NCBI GenBank assembly: GCA_021740645.1
Contig: JAIOZL010000010.1
Span: 1 to 64,000 of the forward strand
From: Bacteroidales bacterium
GTDB taxonomy: Bacteria > Bacteroidota > Bacteroidia > Bacteroidales > JAADJA01
Reading direction: 5' to 3'
Length of the DNA: 64,000 nucleotides
This document shows positions 1 through 8,318 of this stretch, in pieces; positions within the stretch are counted from its first letter, which is position 1, and every line of letters begins with the position of its first letter. Made by a program: the position numbers and the translations under genes. A model generated the notes under the pieces. That model saw nothing but the letters and a program-made list of their open reading frames with translations, was not told the DNA's origin and did not search any database.

Positions 1-99
1 ACATTCAGTTTTACAATGAAAAAAGAAGACATACTGAAATCGGAAAGATGCAACCGGATCAGAAATACCATCAGAGAAAAAAGGCATCATAACAATTAA
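1..99 (+). CDS. Possible 3' end of a gene entering from the left edge
   Basis: Frame 1 on the plus strand is open from the first base to a TAA at 97-99, giving 32 basic residues (a run of Lys, Arg, Asn and His at the end). It would overlap the end of the converging methyltransferase gene by four bases. No family is recognisable in so short a tail. An open frame of this length can arise by chance, so this is only a possibility. Confidence 0.2.
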   Translation, partial: TFSFTMKKEDILKSERCNRIRNTIREKRHHNN

Positions 100-1847
100 T
101 AATTACTTTTGAGTTGTCCTAACAATTGGGAGTAGTAAACTTCATTGTTTATCGCAATGTTTCTGATATCTTCAATCTCTATTTTAACCTTCAGTCTTCT
201 ATTCAATAATCTATTACGGATACTTCTAAAATTTAGAATCTTTTCATTACTGAGATTACTTAATAAAATAGGATCGGTATAATTAAGAATATTTTCAATT
301 GAGATTTTGCTCCTAAACATACCTTCTAGAGTATAAAACATCTTCTCAGAAATATTTTCATTATAAGGTATTCTTAAATTTTTGAATTCATTTGGAGTTA
401 ATTCTAGAACACCTCCACCATAAAATCGTCCTTCCAATTCAGCCAATAAAAGTGTTAGTGAGTTATAGAATGAAAAAATCAGTTTCTTAATATCGAATTC
501 ATCATTAACTATAATACGATAAAATGAATCAGTTGCCAGTGCATTTGAATTATTCACGAAAATTTTTGGATAAAGATGTGATCTTTTAATAAATAGTCCC
601 TCTGACTTCCATATATTAGGTACTGAATACCAATTAGTCCGTTTCTTCATTTTATACCGACTTTGGTATTCTGGACCACCCTCCTTCTCAAGTATTTCCC
701 CACTATCAATATAAGAATTTGCGATTTTACCTAATTTATTTTTGGATACATTAGGGAAAGAAATAAAATTTACTCTTTCATTTGATAATTTTATTCGTTC
801 AAAATCCATTTCATCGAAATAAATTGTATCTGATATAACAGAACCTTTTGGTAGAATTGGTTTTACAACTTTTTTTAGCCTGTTCAATTTATTAGTGATT
901 ACATTCTTCTGATTTAAAATAAAATATTCATTTGCAGCAGTCACAATACCTGCTTCAACCTTTTTACAATGATACTTAATTGAATGGAAATTTTCTTTGG
1001 TTGCGTCAATAAAATCTAATTCCTCATCTGTTAAGAGATAATTGGTCCATTTATTCAAAGATTTTCGATGAATATTGCTGTATTTTTCAGTAAATTTTGG
1101 TTCTTTCAAATCCTCCAATTTTTCTACTTGATAAAAAGAAACTCCATGTTCTTCTCTCGGAAGACCTTTAACACCTATTAATGCTATTACATCTTGCTGT
1201 ATTCCTTCAAAAATTAGTTCGTTGAAAGCAAATATTTCAATTCGATCAAATTCAGATAATAGTAAGTTTCTTAAATCTTGAGTATAGTTTACTTGTAATA
1301 ATTCGGACGGTAGAACAAAACACAGAATACCATTTTTGTTCAATTTATTAATAGTACCTTCAACGAAGGCTGGCCATATGTTTTTAATACTCCTTTTTGG
1401 ATAAATAATGTTTGAAGATTCATTAGATTTTTGACGAATTACTTCGCAACGTTCAATTTGATCTTTTTTAAGCGATTCCTTCTTAATATATGGCGGATTT
1501 CCAATTATTAATGAGTATTTCTGATTATCTTTTTCTCGTAATATAAATTCAAGAAAATCTTCATTATAAATTGATATTTTAGTATTAATTAATTTGTTAG
1601 CTATTTGAATAGCTTTATTTAATTCTGCACCATTTAACTCAACAAGTGATAATTTTATATTTGGATTTCTATCATTAGCAAAAGTTAAATATGATTCTAA
1701 TGAAGAAATAAATTGACCATCGCCACAACTAGGCTCTAGTAGGTCTATTTCATTTATCCTAATATACTTTTCAAAAATATGCTTTATCAAAAAATCTGAT
1801 AATATGGAAGGAGTATAATATGAACCATTTATTTTTTTTTCTGTCAT
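96..1847 (-). CDS. Adenine-specific DNA methyltransferase, Eco57I/TaqI-like (N6-adenine)
   Basis: 583 residues. The S-adenosylmethionine-binding motif reads LEPSCGDG at about residues 37-44 and the catalytic motif IV reads NPPY at 117-120, as in gamma-class N6-adenine methyltransferases that transfer a methyl group to adenine in a specific DNA site. The C-terminal half, with an FYGGG...LTPNEFKNLRIPY stretch near residues 470-495, resembles the TaqI-C-like target-recognition region of Eco57I-type enzymes. No PD-(D/E)xK nuclease domain is evident, so the protein appears to be methylase-only. It is the last gene of a five-gene operon: its ATG overlaps the TAA of the HNH gene by one base (TAATG). 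Self-protection of the host DNA is the likely role; the recognition site cannot be read from the sequence. Confidence 0.88.
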   Translation of the reverse strand: MTEKKINGSYYTPSILSDFLIKHIFEKYIRINEIDLLEPSCGDGQFISSLESYLTFANDRNPNIKLSLVELNGAELNKAIQIANKLINTKISIYNEDFLEFILREKDNQKYSLIIGNPPYIKKESLKKDQIERCEVIRQKSNESSNIIYPKRSIKNIWPAFVEGTINKLNKNGILCFVLPSELLQVNYTQDLRNLLLSEFDRIEIFAFNELIFEGIQQDVIALIGVKGLPREEHGVSFYQVEKLEDLKEPKFTEKYSNIHRKSLNKWTNYLLTDEELDFIDATKENFHSIKYHCKKVEAGIVTAANEYFILNQKNVITNKLNRLKKVVKPILPKGSVISDTIYFDEMDFERIKLSNERVNFISFPNVSKNKLGKIANSYIDSGEILEKEGGPEYQSRYKMKKRTNWYSVPNIWKSEGLFIKRSHLYPKIFVNNSNALATDSFYRIIVNDEFDIKKLIFSFYNSLTLLLAELEGRFYGGGVLELTPNEFKNLRIPYNENISEKMFYTLEGMFRSKISIENILNYTDPILLSNLSNEKILNFRSIRNRLLNRRLKVKIEIEDIRNIAINNEVYYSQLLGQLKSNY

Positions 1848-2455
1848 TACCTTTCTGCCTCTAAATAATCTAGATATTTTAAAAATTCAATTGCTAATTC
1901 ACTCATTGCATTTTTCAGTTCCTGCTTATCTTTACTATAAGTGGGATGCTCAATTTTGTCTCTGAGCCTGTCCATCCGTGATCTTATTTGGTCTAAAGTC
2001 CAAATTATTGAATAACGTTTTAAGTATAATTTTAATTTTCTATGCATATATTCTGCAACAGGAGAATCTGTTTTCGTTATAATTTGACCAAGAGAATCTC
2101 GTTTAAAATGATTATTGTAATCTTCTTTACATGGATCAAAATATCCTTTTCCATTATCAATCGCTATATTCTTATCATTTGAAATCCAGTCATCACTTTT
2201 AGCTCTATTAACATAGGAGCAAGAATAAACTAAATTTGAGTATTCTTCTTCTAACTCTGGGAATTTTGACTTAGGTGCGAAATGATCAATATGAAATGTG
2301 GAAACACCCCCAAACCAAAAATCTGGACAATCGGTGTATCCACATCGTTTATTAAAATCTTTCCTTAATTGTGTTTTATATTTCCTATATGGTGAAAGTT
2401 TAGGACCAGAATATGTCCTTTTTGGCTGATCTTGACTTCTAAACTCCATATTCAT
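1847..2455 (-). CDS. HNH endonuclease family protein
   Basis: About 202 residues. An HNH/beta-beta-alpha-metal nuclease core is visible: a Cys pair at about 38 and 43, HIDH at 55-58, then N74, C79 and N83. These are the usual catalytic and structural positions. The open frame extends to a TTG at 2461, but ATG codons at 2455 and 2449 are more likely starts; I use 2455. Its 5' end overlaps the receiver gene and its stop overlaps the methyltransferase start, so the three are translationally coupled. In this context it is the candidate restriction or effector nuclease of the operon. Substrate and activity are inferred from the motif and the neighbours only. Confidence 0.8.
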   Translation of the reverse strand: MNMEFRSQDQPKRTYSGPKLSPYRKYKTQLRKDFNKRCGYTDCPDFWFGGVSTFHIDHFAPKSKFPELEEEYSNLVYSCSYVNRAKSDDWISNDKNIAIDNGKGYFDPCKEDYNNHFKRDSLGQIITKTDSPVAEYMHRKLKLYLKRYSIIWTLDQIRSRMDRLRDKIEHPTYSKDKQELKNAMSELAIEFLKYLDYLEAER

Positions 2456-3107
2456 CTTCAAATTTACTTAATAGTTTGTCAACTTTCGTGAGCAATTCTT
2501 CTAATCGTTCACTATTGGAAATTGTTTTAAGATCACTTGGTACTTGACTTTTTTTATTTAATGAACTTTCAATGAAATTATCAAGTCTAATTACTTCTTC
2601 TTCCTCAGGTTCAGTTAATTTTCTCGATTTACTAATTTCTAAAAGTTCTAATAGTCGAGTTTCTTTCGCTTCAATTTTCCTTATATGTTTTTCTATTTCT
2701 TTTACTACCAACCGCTTAAATTTCAAGCCTTGATCATAAATTTCAGCTTGTTCTTTTGTAGCTGACATGATTTTTTTTTCTTTAACAATTTTAGGATCAT
2801 CGTTATTATCAATTGCATCTTCGTCATACGATGTTAAAACAAAAACAGGAAAGTCAAGCATAACCTCATTGATTTTATCAATTAATTCATTTCCCTGATA
2901 GTTAATAGAATTTGTTTTGTCAAATTCTATTAGGTTATGATCCACTACAATTGCTTGAACATGACTTTCCAAAATCGTATTTACCATCTCATCTAAATCT
3001 GGAACAGGTAGAAAAGGTATTATATCAAATGTGTCACTAGCGAACCTTTGAAACTGTCTGATATCTTCTTCAACTTCATCAATGTATGCTACTCTAAATT
3101 TGCTCAT
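2439..3107 (-). CDS. Receiver (REC)-like domain protein without a recognised output domain
   Basis: 222 residues. The first 110 or so resemble a response-regulator receiver: acidic pair D10/E11, a phospho-acceptor candidate D56 in VVDHNL, and T92-S93 at the end of a hydrophobic strand (VFVLTSY). About 20 extra residues rich in Asp and Asn follow the T/S position, so the conserved Lys cannot be assigned with certainty. The C-terminal 100 residues are charged, helical and coiled-coil-like, with no DNA-binding domain. The gene overlaps the GHKL gene by 14 nt and the HNH gene by about 17 nt. It probably receives a signal from the GHKL/histidine-kinase-like protein and passes it on by protein contact. 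This is an inference. Confidence 0.7.
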   Translation of the reverse strand: MSKFRVAYIDEVEEDIRQFQRFASDTFDIIPFLPVPDLDEMVNTILESHVQAIVVDHNLIEFDKTNSINYQGNELIDKINEVMLDFPVFVLTSYDEDAIDNNDDPKIVKEKKIMSATKEQAEIYDQGLKFKRLVVKEIEKHIRKIEAKETRLLELLEISKSRKLTEPEEEEVIRLDNFIESSLNKKSQVPSDLKTISNSERLEELLTKVDKLLSKFEDEYGV

Positions 3108-5634
3108 GTTTTCTAAATGAAGGGATTATTAATTCTATTTTAAAACCAGGACGTTGGTCGAAAATTTTCAGTTCTGCATCATATTGGTCCAATACATGTT
3201 TGACGATATACATCCCAAGCCCTGTACCTGTAATTTCTCCATCATCATTTCGTTTTGTTGTGTTAAATGGTTCGATTATCCAATATGGATCAGTTATTTC
3301 ATCATCTAATCCAGGACCACTATCTGCATAAGTGATAATAACATCATCTTCTAGCCAGAACGTAACAAATATTTTTCTTTCTGTAGCGCCATGTTTCTTT
3401 TTTCGTTTAAAAGCATCAATTGAGTTTGTAATCAAATTATTAAATATTGCATCAAAATCTATCGGATTACCTTCAATATACAATTCATTATAGATATTAT
3501 GTTTAATAATTAACTCTATTCCTCTACTTTCCAGTATTGTATGCCATAATCTTACTAATTCAGCTATGTAACTGATAACCTCAATCTTTTTAAGTTTTCT
3601 TTTGTCTCTTCTTACTGCAGATAACGAAAATCCCAGCCAGTTACTAAGTCTAGTATCTTGATTTCTAAAATCATCTAGCATTATAAATGGGTTTTCAAAA
3701 TCCTGCAGTTGATTAAGTTTAGTCTTATCAATAACTTGATTTAATATATCCCTAAAAGTGTCAGTTCTTGGAACTATTCTATCAGTTAAATTTTTTAATT
3801 CATGTGCAAATGAGGTTATAATCAATCCAGTACTAGCTAGTACTCGAAGAAGCATTTGTTCATCTTCAAATGAAGCAATCCTTTCTTTGTAGTATTCAAC
3901 TGCTTCTGATAAAACTTTTCTCTCTTCCTCACATTCATTTGTAGGTTCAGATAATTTTGCCTTTTTAATAATATTATCTGATTCCTTTTCCAGGAATTCC
4001 TCCTTGTCCTTTTTCTCAAAAACTTCCTTTATGGACATCATTACAATATTCCTATCACGTTCGAATTCTGCAATTAGGCTTATTATAAGCTGTTTAAAGA
4101 AATTAAACACAGGATTTTCTTGAATACCCTCTCTACTTGAGCGATCACTAAAATTTACGTTTTCAATACGTGAGATATTGATGATTCCATATACCTGATT
4201 AGGTCGAACATGATAACCAGATTTTGTAACAGTAGGGCTTTGAGAACTCAGTTGTCCTAAACCAAGCCAATCAAAGGCATTTCCATCAGGTTCACCATAT
4301 GGTCTAACTCTAAATCCATCTCTATAGATTTTAATACCTCCAAATCGTTTGAACCAGATTTTTCTAAAACTTAAATCAAATCCTTTATACGGAAATTTGC
4401 TAGTACCTCTTTCTGCAGGTCCAGAGCCCATTTTTCCAAAATAAAAATCAAATTCAAAAGTTCCTATTTTGGGTATGATGAATTTTTTAAAAGAATCAGA
4501 TAAACCAGGAACCAGTTCTTCAATTGTTTTAGTATAAGTATAAGAACCATCAATAAAAGTTTTTGGACTAAATTGATCCACATTCATTCTTTTTACTTGA
4601 AATACTTCAGGATCAATGTTCTTGTATAGAAGCTCATTGCGAGTTATAGTAATTTCAATTGGATTATTATTTAAATATTTTGCATTTAGATGATAATCGA
4701 ACTGATCTATTGAGGGGGGGTCAATTTTTCCGTATTTATTTGGAGTCAACGTACTTAAAAGATAAATACTATATGAATCATCCTCTTTAGGTGGAATTAA
4801 ATACTCAAGACTTGCAAAAATCTTTTCTATTGAATTATCATTCCATTTGTCTCGTAATCCACTTATTTTTAATATAGTTCCAGAATTGTATTGGAATCTC
4901 TTTAAGATTTTATCAAAATCAGGAAAAAAGCGTATTAGTTTCTTTACTTCTTTAGTAATATCAACATCTTTGATTAATTCTAAATCAGCATTTACTTGAT
5001 CAATAGACTTTTGCTTTCCTTCAAATGAGCTCCATTTTACTCTCCACCGATTTGCCTCAACATTTTTTTCTTTTCTACTACTTATAACACAATATTCTCC
5101 GTAAACTGTTTTTGTAAGCATTTCGCACTCATCCCCTAACCTATCAAGTGCAAACCTTCCTATTCCTTTAGCCCCAGTTTTTATTCTTCCAAAATCACTT
5201 TTATAATTAGTTTCTTTTATATCTGTACCAATAATCATCCAATGGTTTTGTATAACATCCACTGTCATACCATGTCCGCTATCCATTATATAAATGGTAC
5301 AGAGATTATGAAAAAATGAATCTAAAAATTCACGCTGGGTAGCATCAATATTATCTTGTAAAATATATTTACCTTCTCCCTGATTTAAATAACAACTCGC
5401 AAGCAATGCAAAGTCTTCAACTTTTGCAATTGAACGTAACTCTTTGTATTCACTTATTTTTAGTTCATCAGGAGTTTTATAATATTTATTGTCAAATAAG
5501 ATAATTGATATGTTTGCATCTGCATCATACCCATTTTTCACTAATTCAATGACAGCGCCTTCTGCATTTGCAACATTTTCTCTGCCGATTAATCTAGCAG
5601 CTCTTGCTGATACTTTAAAAGGAATCTTTGTCAT
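3094..5634 (-). CDS. Dual-GHKL ATPase: Hsp90/MORC-like N-terminal ATPase fused to histidine-kinase-like module
   Basis: 846 residues with two ATP-binding GHKL folds. N-terminal module: N box E30-x3-N34 with nearby D37 and D39, G1 box DSGHGM at 118-123, and Gly-rich lid GAKGIGRFALDRLG near 154-167, as in Hsp90/MORC/MutL-type ATPases. C-terminal module: an H-box-like SFAHELKN with H611, N box NLITNSIDAF at 733-742, G1 box DSGPGL at 771-776, and G2 GTGLGMYIVK at 803-812, as in sensor histidine kinases. No membrane segment or signal peptide is seen, so it is likely a cytoplasmic sensor. It sits between an XRE regulator (5 nt upstream) and a receiver gene that it overlaps. GHKL ATPases next to restriction-modification genes are known (prokaryotic MORC-like proteins), which supports a defence role. 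A DNA-sensing or conformational switch is plausible but unproven. Confidence 0.78.
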   Translation of the reverse strand: MTKIPFKVSARAARLIGRENVANAEGAVIELVKNGYDADANISIILFDNKYYKTPDELKISEYKELRSIAKVEDFALLASCYLNQGEGKYILQDNIDATQREFLDSFFHNLCTIYIMDSGHGMTVDVIQNHWMIIGTDIKETNYKSDFGRIKTGAKGIGRFALDRLGDECEMLTKTVYGEYCVISSRKEKNVEANRWRVKWSSFEGKQKSIDQVNADLELIKDVDITKEVKKLIRFFPDFDKILKRFQYNSGTILKISGLRDKWNDNSIEKIFASLEYLIPPKEDDSYSIYLLSTLTPNKYGKIDPPSIDQFDYHLNAKYLNNNPIEITITRNELLYKNIDPEVFQVKRMNVDQFSPKTFIDGSYTYTKTIEELVPGLSDSFKKFIIPKIGTFEFDFYFGKMGSGPAERGTSKFPYKGFDLSFRKIWFKRFGGIKIYRDGFRVRPYGEPDGNAFDWLGLGQLSSQSPTVTKSGYHVRPNQVYGIINISRIENVNFSDRSSREGIQENPVFNFFKQLIISLIAEFERDRNIVMMSIKEVFEKKDKEEFLEKESDNIIKKAKLSEPTNECEEERKVLSEAVEYYKERIASFEDEQMLLRVLASTGLIITSFAHELKNLTDRIVPRTDTFRDILNQVIDKTKLNQLQDFENPFIMLDDFRNQDTRLSNWLGFSLSAVRRDKRKLKKIEVISYIAELVRLWHTILESRGIELIIKHNIYNELYIEGNPIDFDAIFNNLITNSIDAFKRKKKHGATERKIFVTFWLEDDVIITYADSGPGLDDEITDPYWIIEPFNTTKRNDDGEITGTGLGMYIVKHVLDQYDAELKIFDQRPGFKIELIIPSFRKHEQI

Positions 5635-5639
5635 TTATT

Positions 5640-5852
5640 TTAATCTTTATTGTTAAGATTCAATTTGTTTGATACTAACAAATCTTTTACATCAACATCC
5701 AATAGATTTGCAATTTGATTAAGAACTTCTATTCTTGGTTGACTTCTATTTTGTATATAAGAATTGACCATGTTATAACTCTTCCCTAGCTTTTCAGCGA
5801 GCCAAACTTGCTTAATTCCCTTTTCGTCAAGAACTTCTTTAATGCGATTCAT
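5640..5852 (-). CDS. XRE-family (Cro/C1-type) helix-turn-helix regulator
   Basis: 70 residues, essentially one HTH_3 domain: the segment from about residue 10 to 55 (KGIKQVWLAEKLGKS ... INRS-like turn ... LLDVDVKDLL) fits the family. It resembles the small controller proteins of restriction-modification systems, which delay nuclease expression when the system enters a new host. It is the first gene of the five-gene operon, with 5 nt to the GHKL start. A palindrome over the promoter just upstream is a good candidate for autoregulation. Confidence 0.88.
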   Translation of the reverse strand: MNRIKEVLDEKGIKQVWLAEKLGKSYNMVNSYIQNRSQPRIEVLNQIANLLDVDVKDLLVSNKLNLNNKD

Positions 5853-5874
5853 AATATAAAAAATTGGAATTCTG

Positions 5875-5894
5875 TAAAGATATAATTTTATCTT
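5875..5894 (-). promoter_or_regulatory. Promoter and palindromic operator candidate for the defence operon
   Basis: On the minus strand TATCTTTA at 5875-5882 matches the Bacteroidota -7 box TAnnTTTG in 7 of 8 bases. It lies 22 nt before the XRE start codon. It is embedded in AAGATATAATTTTATCTT (5877-5894), whose 6-base arms AAGATA and TATCTT are perfectly complementary. A dimeric HTH repressor binding here would cover the -7 box, which fits autoregulation by the XRE gene. No clear -33 TTTG is visible. Confidence 0.45.
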
Positions 5895-6043
5895 GTTTTT
5901 TGAGATATAAAATGGTAGAATTTATTTCCATCCACTCCTCACACATTCTGCTCCATTTCACTTCGCAAAATAAGTGTTCCGTTCACTTGGTAGAGAAAGA
6001 AAGAATAAAACTTTTTTTGGCCAGCGCACTAATATAATTGAGG

Positions 6044-6104
6044 TAAATTCTGCTTTCCCCCTCCCCTCGCAGAAAGCCAAAATTTGAGGGGAACGCAGAA
6101 TTTA
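6044..6104. repeat. Long imperfect inverted repeat in the 344-nt gap 5853-6196
   Basis: TAAATTCTGCTTTCCCC (6044-6060) pairs with GGGGAACGCAGAATTTA (6088-6104) at 16 of 17 positions, with a 27-nt spacer. It lies between the AT-rich defence operon and the helicase gene, about 92 nt beyond the helicase stop. There is no T-run on either side, so it is not a standard terminator. It could be a small palindromic element, an attachment or excision relic at the edge of an acquired island, or a processing site. Apart from the operator near 5880, I see nothing else in this gap. Confidence 0.6.
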
Positions 6105-6196
6105 TACCAAAACTATATTAACATAATGCAATACATTATGGGACTTTTGTTTTTCTATTTTATTAATTACAATACCTTCAAAGATCACAATTACAA

Positions 6197-7456
6197 TCAG
6201 GATTTCTTCTTTTTCTTTTTGCGCCTGGTGGCAGCTTTTTTGTTTTTTGGATGATGGTCTTCGGCTTCGTCCATTAAAGTTCGCCAGTCATTTACTTTTT
6301 CTTCTGAAAGGTCGAGTGTAATCTGGTAATCTTTTTTGGTGATTTTCATTTTCTGGATTGGCTTCCCAAGATTATTTTCAATCTGCTCCAGCATCTCTTT
6401 TTCCTCCTCACTGCAAAATGAAACAGCCTGGCCTTTCTGATTACCTCTGCCTGTCCGGCCAACACGGTGTACATAATTTTCAGAAGTTTCAGGCAGATCA
6501 TAGTTGACCACAAACTCTACATTAGGAATATCAATGCCTCTTGCACTTATATCGGTAGCAATTAAAACTTTTAAATCTCCATTTCTGAAGTTATGCATGG
6601 TTCGTTCCCGTTCCACCTGCAATTTATCGCTGTGAATGGTGTCAGAGATCAGCTGAACCCGCTCCATTGCCTTTTTCACCCGCTCGGCCCGTACCTTTGT
6701 TCTTACAAAAACAAGGATTTTTTTATCCGGACTACTTTTCAATAAAGATTCAAGGAAAAAGCGTTTATCATCCATTTCCACAAAAGCAACGGCATGATCA
6801 ATATTTTTGGCTACCGGGTCTTTCGGTGAAATTTGTATGCGGATGGGATTGATCACTAGCGAATAAGCCAGATCCTTTATTTTATCATCGATGGTTGCAG
6901 AAAAGAAAAGTGTTTGGCGTTTCCTCGGCAAATGTTTCATTAAATCGCGGATATCCTTAATAAAGCCAAGGTCAAGCATGTGGTCAGCTTCGTCAAGTAT
7001 CAGGATTTCCACCCGTTTAAGGCTGAGTGCTCCCTGGCTCACCAAATCAAACATTCGTCCGGGTGTGGCTATCAATACATCTACTCCACTATTAAGTTGC
7101 TTTATCTGAGGCTCCTGGTCAACCCCACCATGAATGCAAAAAGTAGTGATCCTCGTATGCCTTCCCAGGGATTTAAATACATATTCAATTTGTTGTGCCA
7201 GTTCATGCGTAGGTGCCATCACCAGGCACTTCACACCATCAGGACGGCCTTTGATTTTATTCTCCTGCAAAATATGCAGAACAGGAATGGCAAAAGCTGC
7301 TGTTTTCCCGGTACCAGTTTGCGCTATTGCCAATACGTCTTCCCCTTTTAAAATGGGTGGAATGGACTTAAACTGAATATCCGTCGGCTTTTTAAATCCT
7401 AATTTTGAAATGCTTGTTTTAATACCCTCAGCGATACGATACTGATCAAATTTCAT
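6197..7456 (-). CDS. DEAD-box ATP-dependent RNA helicase (RhlE/SrmB-like)
   Basis: 419 residues from the ATG at 7456; the open frame reaches a TTG two codons earlier. All helicase motifs are present: Q motif region GFKKPTDIQ near 20-28, motif I AQTGTGKT at 45-52, DEAD at 155-158, SAT at 186-188, and HRVGRTGR in the C-terminal RecA domain. It unwinds short RNA duplexes using ATP, in ribosome assembly or mRNA turnover. The end is a Lys/Arg-rich tail (KKKKKKS), common in RhlE-like proteins and probably RNA-binding. It is transcribed alone from the -7 box at 7476-7483. The exact paralogue type cannot be fixed by eye. Confidence 0.93.
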   Translation of the reverse strand: MKFDQYRIAEGIKTSISKLGFKKPTDIQFKSIPPILKGEDVLAIAQTGTGKTAAFAIPVLHILQENKIKGRPDGVKCLVMAPTHELAQQIEYVFKSLGRHTRITTFCIHGGVDQEPQIKQLNSGVDVLIATPGRMFDLVSQGALSLKRVEILILDEADHMLDLGFIKDIRDLMKHLPRKRQTLFFSATIDDKIKDLAYSLVINPIRIQISPKDPVAKNIDHAVAFVEMDDKRFFLESLLKSSPDKKILVFVRTKVRAERVKKAMERVQLISDTIHSDKLQVERERTMHNFRNGDLKVLIATDISARGIDIPNVEFVVNYDLPETSENYVHRVGRTGRGNQKGQAVSFCSEEEKEMLEQIENNLGKPIQKMKITKKDYQITLDLSEEKVNDWRTLMDEAEDHHPKNKKAATRRKKKKKKS

Positions 7457-7475
7457 AAACAACCTGATTAGCCGG

Positions 7476-7483
7476 CAAAAATA
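7476..7483 (-). promoter_or_regulatory. -7 box of the DEAD-box helicase promoter
   Basis: Minus-strand TATTTTTG fits the Bacteroidota -7 consensus TAnnTTTG and lies about 20 nt before the ATG at 7456. Confidence 0.5.
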
Positions 7484-7614
7484 CGTAATATACTTAAAAC
7501 AAGTAGCTTTTATATAAGGCTTGAGCCTATTGAACTTTAGGGTTGAAATTTTGTTAAGGGAGATATTTTATCCTTGTGGATTTAGAGGTTTTTCAGACCA
7601 TGAAATATTTTTTA

Positions 7615-7640
7615 AAAAATTGATTTTTTTATCAATTTTT
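7615..7640. repeat. Inverted repeat upstream of the acidic-tail gene
   Basis: AAAAATTGAT (7615-7624) and ATCAATTTTT (7631-7640) are perfect 10-nt complements around a T6 loop, 30 nt before the ATG at 7670. It could be an operator or a weak hairpin in the leader. Its near-pure A/T content makes chance occurrence possible. Confidence 0.4.
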
Positions 7641-7669
7641 AATTTAAAATTGCACTTTTAAATAAAGAA

Positions 7670-7993
7670 ATGAATAAGATCAATAAAGTAATTAAGTTCA
7701 GCGACCTACCTGCTGAAGCATTTCAAAAGTTGTTGCAAAAATACCCTGACGGATGGCGCGATCATGTGCGAAAGATTACCAAACCCAATGGTGAATACTT
7801 CTACGCGATTAATGTAGATACCGATACAGTATCCTACCTTGTAAAAGTGGACATTAAAGTAGATACAAAGAGTGATGTAGAAAAATTGGAGGATAGCCTG
7901 ATTGAAAAAGATCACCTAAAATCCTCTAAAGAAGATGATGACGATGAAGAAGATGATGTTGCTGATGATAGCAGTGCAAACGATCCCGAATAA
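7670..7993 (+). CDS. Small conserved protein with acidic C-terminal tail (paralogue of 14736-15095)
   Basis: 107 residues. A globular N-terminal part of about 65 residues carries KVIKFSDLP, a YPDGW-x3-VRKI-x-KPNGEYFYAI block and VSYLVKVD. A tail made almost only of Asp, Glu and Ser follows. The gene at 14736-15095 has the same block in the same order, so the two are paralogues. I do not recognise a functional domain. It has no signal peptide, so it is cytoplasmic. A role as a small regulator or nucleic-acid-mimicking acidic protein would be speculation. Confidence 0.8.
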   Translation: MNKINKVIKFSDLPAEAFQKLLQKYPDGWRDHVRKITKPNGEYFYAINVDTDTVSYLVKVDIKVDTKSDVEKLEDSLIEKDHLKSSKEDDDDEEDDVADDSSANDPE

Positions 7994-8035
7994 GGATCCT
8001 GAAAACTGTCATTATTGAAGTCAATTTCATTCCAT

Positions 8036-8060
8036 AAAAAAAGCCCGGAAACCGGGCTTT
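8036..8060 (-). terminator. Intrinsic terminator of the cold-shock gene
   Basis: AAAGCCCGG (8040-8048), loop AAA, CCGGGCTTT (8052-8060). On the minus strand the hairpin is followed by an uninterrupted T-run, placing it 28 nt after the cold-shock stop codon. It may also stop plus-strand transcripts from the acidic-tail gene, though the T-run on that side is weak. Confidence 0.8.
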
Positions 8061-8087
8061 CATAAATCTTGAAAAAATAATAAAGTA

Positions 8088-8279
8088 TTAAGCTAATTTA
8101 ACGTCAACTGCGTTTAAGCCTTTTTTTCCCTCTTTGAGGTCATATGTTACTTCATCTTCATCTCTGATTTCATCAATTAAACCTGAAACATGCACAAAAT
8201 AATCTTTGCCTGTTTCGTCATCAGTAATAAATCCAAAACCTTTGGAATCATTAAAAAATTTCACTTTACCTGTTTTCAT
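8088..8279 (-). CDS. Cold-shock domain protein (CspA family)
   Basis: 63 residues, one complete cold-shock domain. RNP1 is KGFGFI and RNP2 is YFVHVS, the aromatic surfaces that bind single-stranded RNA and DNA. The start GKVKFFND and the length match bacterial Csp proteins. It acts as an RNA chaperone. It is monocistronic, with a -7 box at 8319-8326 and a strong terminator. The leader is about 30-40 nt, so the long cold-regulated leader of E. coli cspA is not seen. Confidence 0.95.
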   Translation of the reverse strand: MKTGKVKFFNDSKGFGFITDDETGKDYFVHVSGLIDEIRDEDEVTYDLKEGKKGLNAVDVKLA

Positions 8280-8318
8280 TTTTTGTTTTATAATATGTTA
8301 TTGAATTTAAATTCGCGG

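Noticed and set aside
6980..7351. 123-codon plus-strand frame inside the helicase gene
   Set aside because: Antisense shadow of the DEAD-box domain.
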